A stretch of 35,278 bases of DNA from positions 1-35,278 of the forward strand of contig BQIW01000045.1 of assembly GCA_021604105.1 (NCBI GenBank). Reading direction: 5' to 3'. A program made the translations under genes and the position numbers. This document shows, piece after piece, positions 33,284 to 35,278 of the stretch; within the stretch, counting starts at the first letter, position 1; each line of letters opens with the position of its first letter. The notes under the pieces are model-generated. The model saw only the letters and a program-made list of their open reading frames with translations. It was not told where the DNA came from and did no database searches. The DNA is from Nitrospirales bacterium (GTDB lineage: Bacteria; Nitrospirota; Nitrospiria; Nitrospirales; UBA8639).

Positions 33284-35251
33284 ATGGCCAAATGTGATGA
33301 AGACAACCCAGTAAGTAATCCTTCTGAAAATAATACCTTCAACGAGGTCCTTGGAACTCGAATGTCCCGCCGCCATATCCTGAGCGGAACCCTGGCCGCA
33401 GCAGCGACACTTTCGCTGGGAGGAATTGAAGCCCTACTTAATGCGGTACCCGTTTCCGCTCACCGATGGGGTCGGAACAACCATCCGGTACTTGGGTTTC
33501 AAGGCATTCCCGTTTCTTCGGAAGATACCGTCGTCGTTCCTCCGGGATACAAGGCCGATGTGCTTATTTCATGGGGCGATCCCATTTCCCGTGGGCCATT
33601 CTTTAAGCAGGATGCAAGTAATTCTGCAGATGATCAAGCCTTGCAATGGGGAATGCATAATGACGGGTTGGCGTATTTTCCAATTCTCGGGTCCCGACGC
33701 GGGCTCCTCGTTCAAAATAACGAGTATACCGATGATGAACTCCTGTTTCCGGATGGAACCGCAAATTGGGACTCGGAAAAAACGAGGAAATCGCTTCATG
33801 CGCATGGTGTGTCCATTATCGAAATTCGACAGCGGCATCAGGGCATGAATGATGATGATGACGCCAATAAGGAAAACCAGTTTTTCTACCGGTATGGTCG
33901 ACGAAAAACATGGCAGATCGTTCGCCGTTCCCGTTTCGCGCGTCGAATTACCGGGTTGACTCCTATCAACATTAGCGGACCCGCTGCAGGAGATCCTCGC
34001 CTCGTCACCAGCGAAGATCCAACAGGTAGGAGGGTCTTAGGCACATTGAACAATTGCGCCATAGGAGTGACCCCCTGGGGAACCTATCTGGCATGCGAGG
34101 AAAACTTCAACGGGTATTTTCGGAAAAACCAGCCTCCGACCGAACTGGAAGCCAGGTATGGAATAGACAGTGAAGGTTTTGGGTATCTTTGGCATACCAC
34201 AGACAAACGTTTCCAAGTGGATGAAGAGCCTCATGAACCACATCGCTTCGGCTATGTCGTGGAGATTAATCCCTTTCAGCCTCATTCGATTCCAGTGAAG
34301 CGTAGCGCGCTCGGTCGTTTCAAACACGAAGGGGCCAAGGTTCAGGAAACCAAACACGGAAAAGTCGTGGTGTATATGGGCGATGATGAACGGTTCGAAT
34401 ACGTATATCGCTTTGTGTCACATCTACCCTGGCGCAGGGCACTGCGAAGCGGAATTCATCCTCTGGATGACGGCATCCTGTATGTGGCCAAATTTCATGA
34501 TACGGGATTTGGCGAATGGATTCCGTTAACACCAGACCATCCGATGTTGACCGGTTGGGACTTAAATGACATTCTGATCAATACCCGTGGGGCTGCAGAT
34601 GCGGTTGGAGCCACGAAAATGGATCGACCAGAATGGATCGACACCTTCCCTGAGTCGCTGACCGTCATCGCCACTTTCACCAATAATACTCGCCGGGGCA
34701 CCGAATCGAATCCTCCAATTGATGCCACGAACCCCCGCAGCCCGAATCATTTCGGGCACATTATTACCTGGAAATATCAGCACGATTGGACAGATAAATC
34801 CTTTGAATGGGATATTTTTGCTTTGTGCGGCGATCCAGGAGAGGCCTCGCATGGATCCACCATCTTCGGAGACAAATACGGTTCACCAGACGGCGTGTAT
34901 GTGGCCCCCAGCGGCCGGACATGGATTCAAACTGATGTCTCCGCCAGCACCACCAATTCGGGAGAATATGCCGGATTCGGAAATAATCAAATGCTGTGCG
35001 CCGATCCAACCACACGTGAGACGCGGCGGTTCCTCGTTGGGCCTAACGGCTGTGAAATCACGGGGATATCCACCACACCCGATGAGAAGACGATGTTTGT
35101 GGGGATCCAACACCCGGGAGAGGCCCCAACGGCCAACGACCCGGCTGACCCGAAGCGCTACAGTTCGTGGCCGGATGGTGAAGCCGGAGGGCGGCCTCGC
35201 TCATCGTGCATTGTCATCACAAAAGACGACGGGGGTCCAATCGGAAGTTAG
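33284..35251 (+). CDS. phoX: PhoX-family alkaline phosphatase (DUF839), Tat-exported
   Basis: A 655-residue phosphatase that releases phosphate from organic esters; known PhoX enzymes use calcium and iron. The Tat signal MSRRHILSGTLAAAATLSLGG begins at residue 27 with the twin arginine and would be cut near VSA-HR (about residue 59). Family motifs are NNCAIGVTPWGTYLACEENFNGYF with the conserved Cys and Glu pair, YMGDDERFEYVYRFVS, HGSTIFGDKYGSPDGVYVAPSGRTWIQTD and NGCEITGISTTPDEKTMFVGIQHPGE. Length agrees with the family. AGGGAG lies 6 nt before the ATG. It is likely transcribed with the phytase-like gene from the box at 30637. The gene is complete; the window ends 27 nt later. Confidence 0.93.
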   Translation: MAKCDEDNPVSNPSENNTFNEVLGTRMSRRHILSGTLAAAATLSLGGIEALLNAVPVSAHRWGRNNHPVLGFQGIPVSSEDTVVVPPGYKADVLISWGDPISRGPFFKQDASNSADDQALQWGMHNDGLAYFPILGSRRGLLVQNNEYTDDELLFPDGTANWDSEKTRKSLHAHGVSIIEIRQRHQGMNDDDDANKENQFFYRYGRRKTWQIVRRSRFARRITGLTPINISGPAAGDPRLVTSEDPTGRRVLGTLNNCAIGVTPWGTYLACEENFNGYFRKNQPPTELEARYGIDSEGFGYLWHTTDKRFQVDEEPHEPHRFGYVVEINPFQPHSIPVKRSALGRFKHEGAKVQETKHGKVVVYMGDDERFEYVYRFVSHLPWRRALRSGIHPLDDGILYVAKFHDTGFGEWIPLTPDHPMLTGWDLNDILINTRGAADAVGATKMDRPEWIDTFPESLTVIATFTNNTRRGTESNPPIDATNPRSPNHFGHIITWKYQHDWTDKSFEWDIFALCGDPGEASHGSTIFGDKYGSPDGVYVAPSGRTWIQTDVSASTTNSGEYAGFGNNQMLCADPTTRETRRFLVGPNGCEITGISTTPDEKTMFVGIQHPGEAPTANDPADPKRYSSWPDGEAGGRPRSSCIVITKDDGGPIGS

Positions 35252-35278
35252 CCGCTAATTCCTTGGGTCCCTCGAAGA

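Noticed and set aside
1-35278. tRNA, rRNA, CRISPR array or insertion-sequence transposase
   Set aside because: None recognised by eye on either strand; a covariance and profile search would be needed to exclude small RNAs.

Overview
The window looks like chromosomal DNA from a Gram-negative, free-living bacterium, most plausibly of the Nitrospira lineage (Nitrospirota). That placement is a guess from gene content, moderate GC and general protein character; no 16S gene or other marker is present. Lipoproteins, a Tat-exported phosphatase and a TolC-family remnant imply an outer membrane. Gene density is high, and there is no prophage, CRISPR array, rRNA or tRNA that I can see.

Layout. (1) 1-2.6 kb: a broken TolC-family outer-membrane efflux gene, a chromate transporter (chrA) and a SixA-type phosphohistidine phosphatase. 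(2) 2.7-10.6 kb: a polyphosphate block holding a bactofilin, an exopolyphosphatase with an HD domain (ppx), a DNA-binding winged-helix protein without a receiver, a HisN-like phosphatase, a CYTH-CHAD protein and polyphosphate kinase (ppk1). (3) 10.7-16.4 kb: a small zinc-ribbon-like protein, a sugar-1-phosphate nucleotidyltransferase, two Slp-type lipoproteins, a TPR lipoprotein and a small conserved hypothetical, with a possible MITE-like repeat between them. (4) 16.6-28.6 kb, minus strand: phoB-phoR, an atypical long pyruvate kinase, a small unknown gene, then pstS-pstC-pstA-pstB-phoU. (5) 28.9-35.25 kb: a RecB-like/RNase H-like nuclease on the minus strand, then a plus-strand pair of secreted phosphatase candidates, an esterase-like phytase-domain protein and a PhoX-family protein.

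Taken together the window is a phosphate-homeostasis island: sensing (PhoR/PhoB, PhoU), high-affinity uptake (Pst), scavenging from organic phosphate (PhoX and phytase-like proteins), and storage and mobilisation (Ppk1, Ppx, CHAD). The most interesting signal is not a gene. At least seven, probably eight, non-coding sites carry 7-bp units resembling YGTAACA repeated with an exact 11-bp period. They lie ahead of pstS, the small gene before pstS, the TPR lipoprotein, the receiver-less winged-helix gene, the nucleotidyltransferase, slp1, pyruvate kinase and the phytase-like gene. The 11-bp period is that of known PhoB/PhoP boxes, but the unit differs from the E. coli TGTCATA. I infer that these are the local Pho boxes and that they define a regulon which includes several uncharacterised genes.
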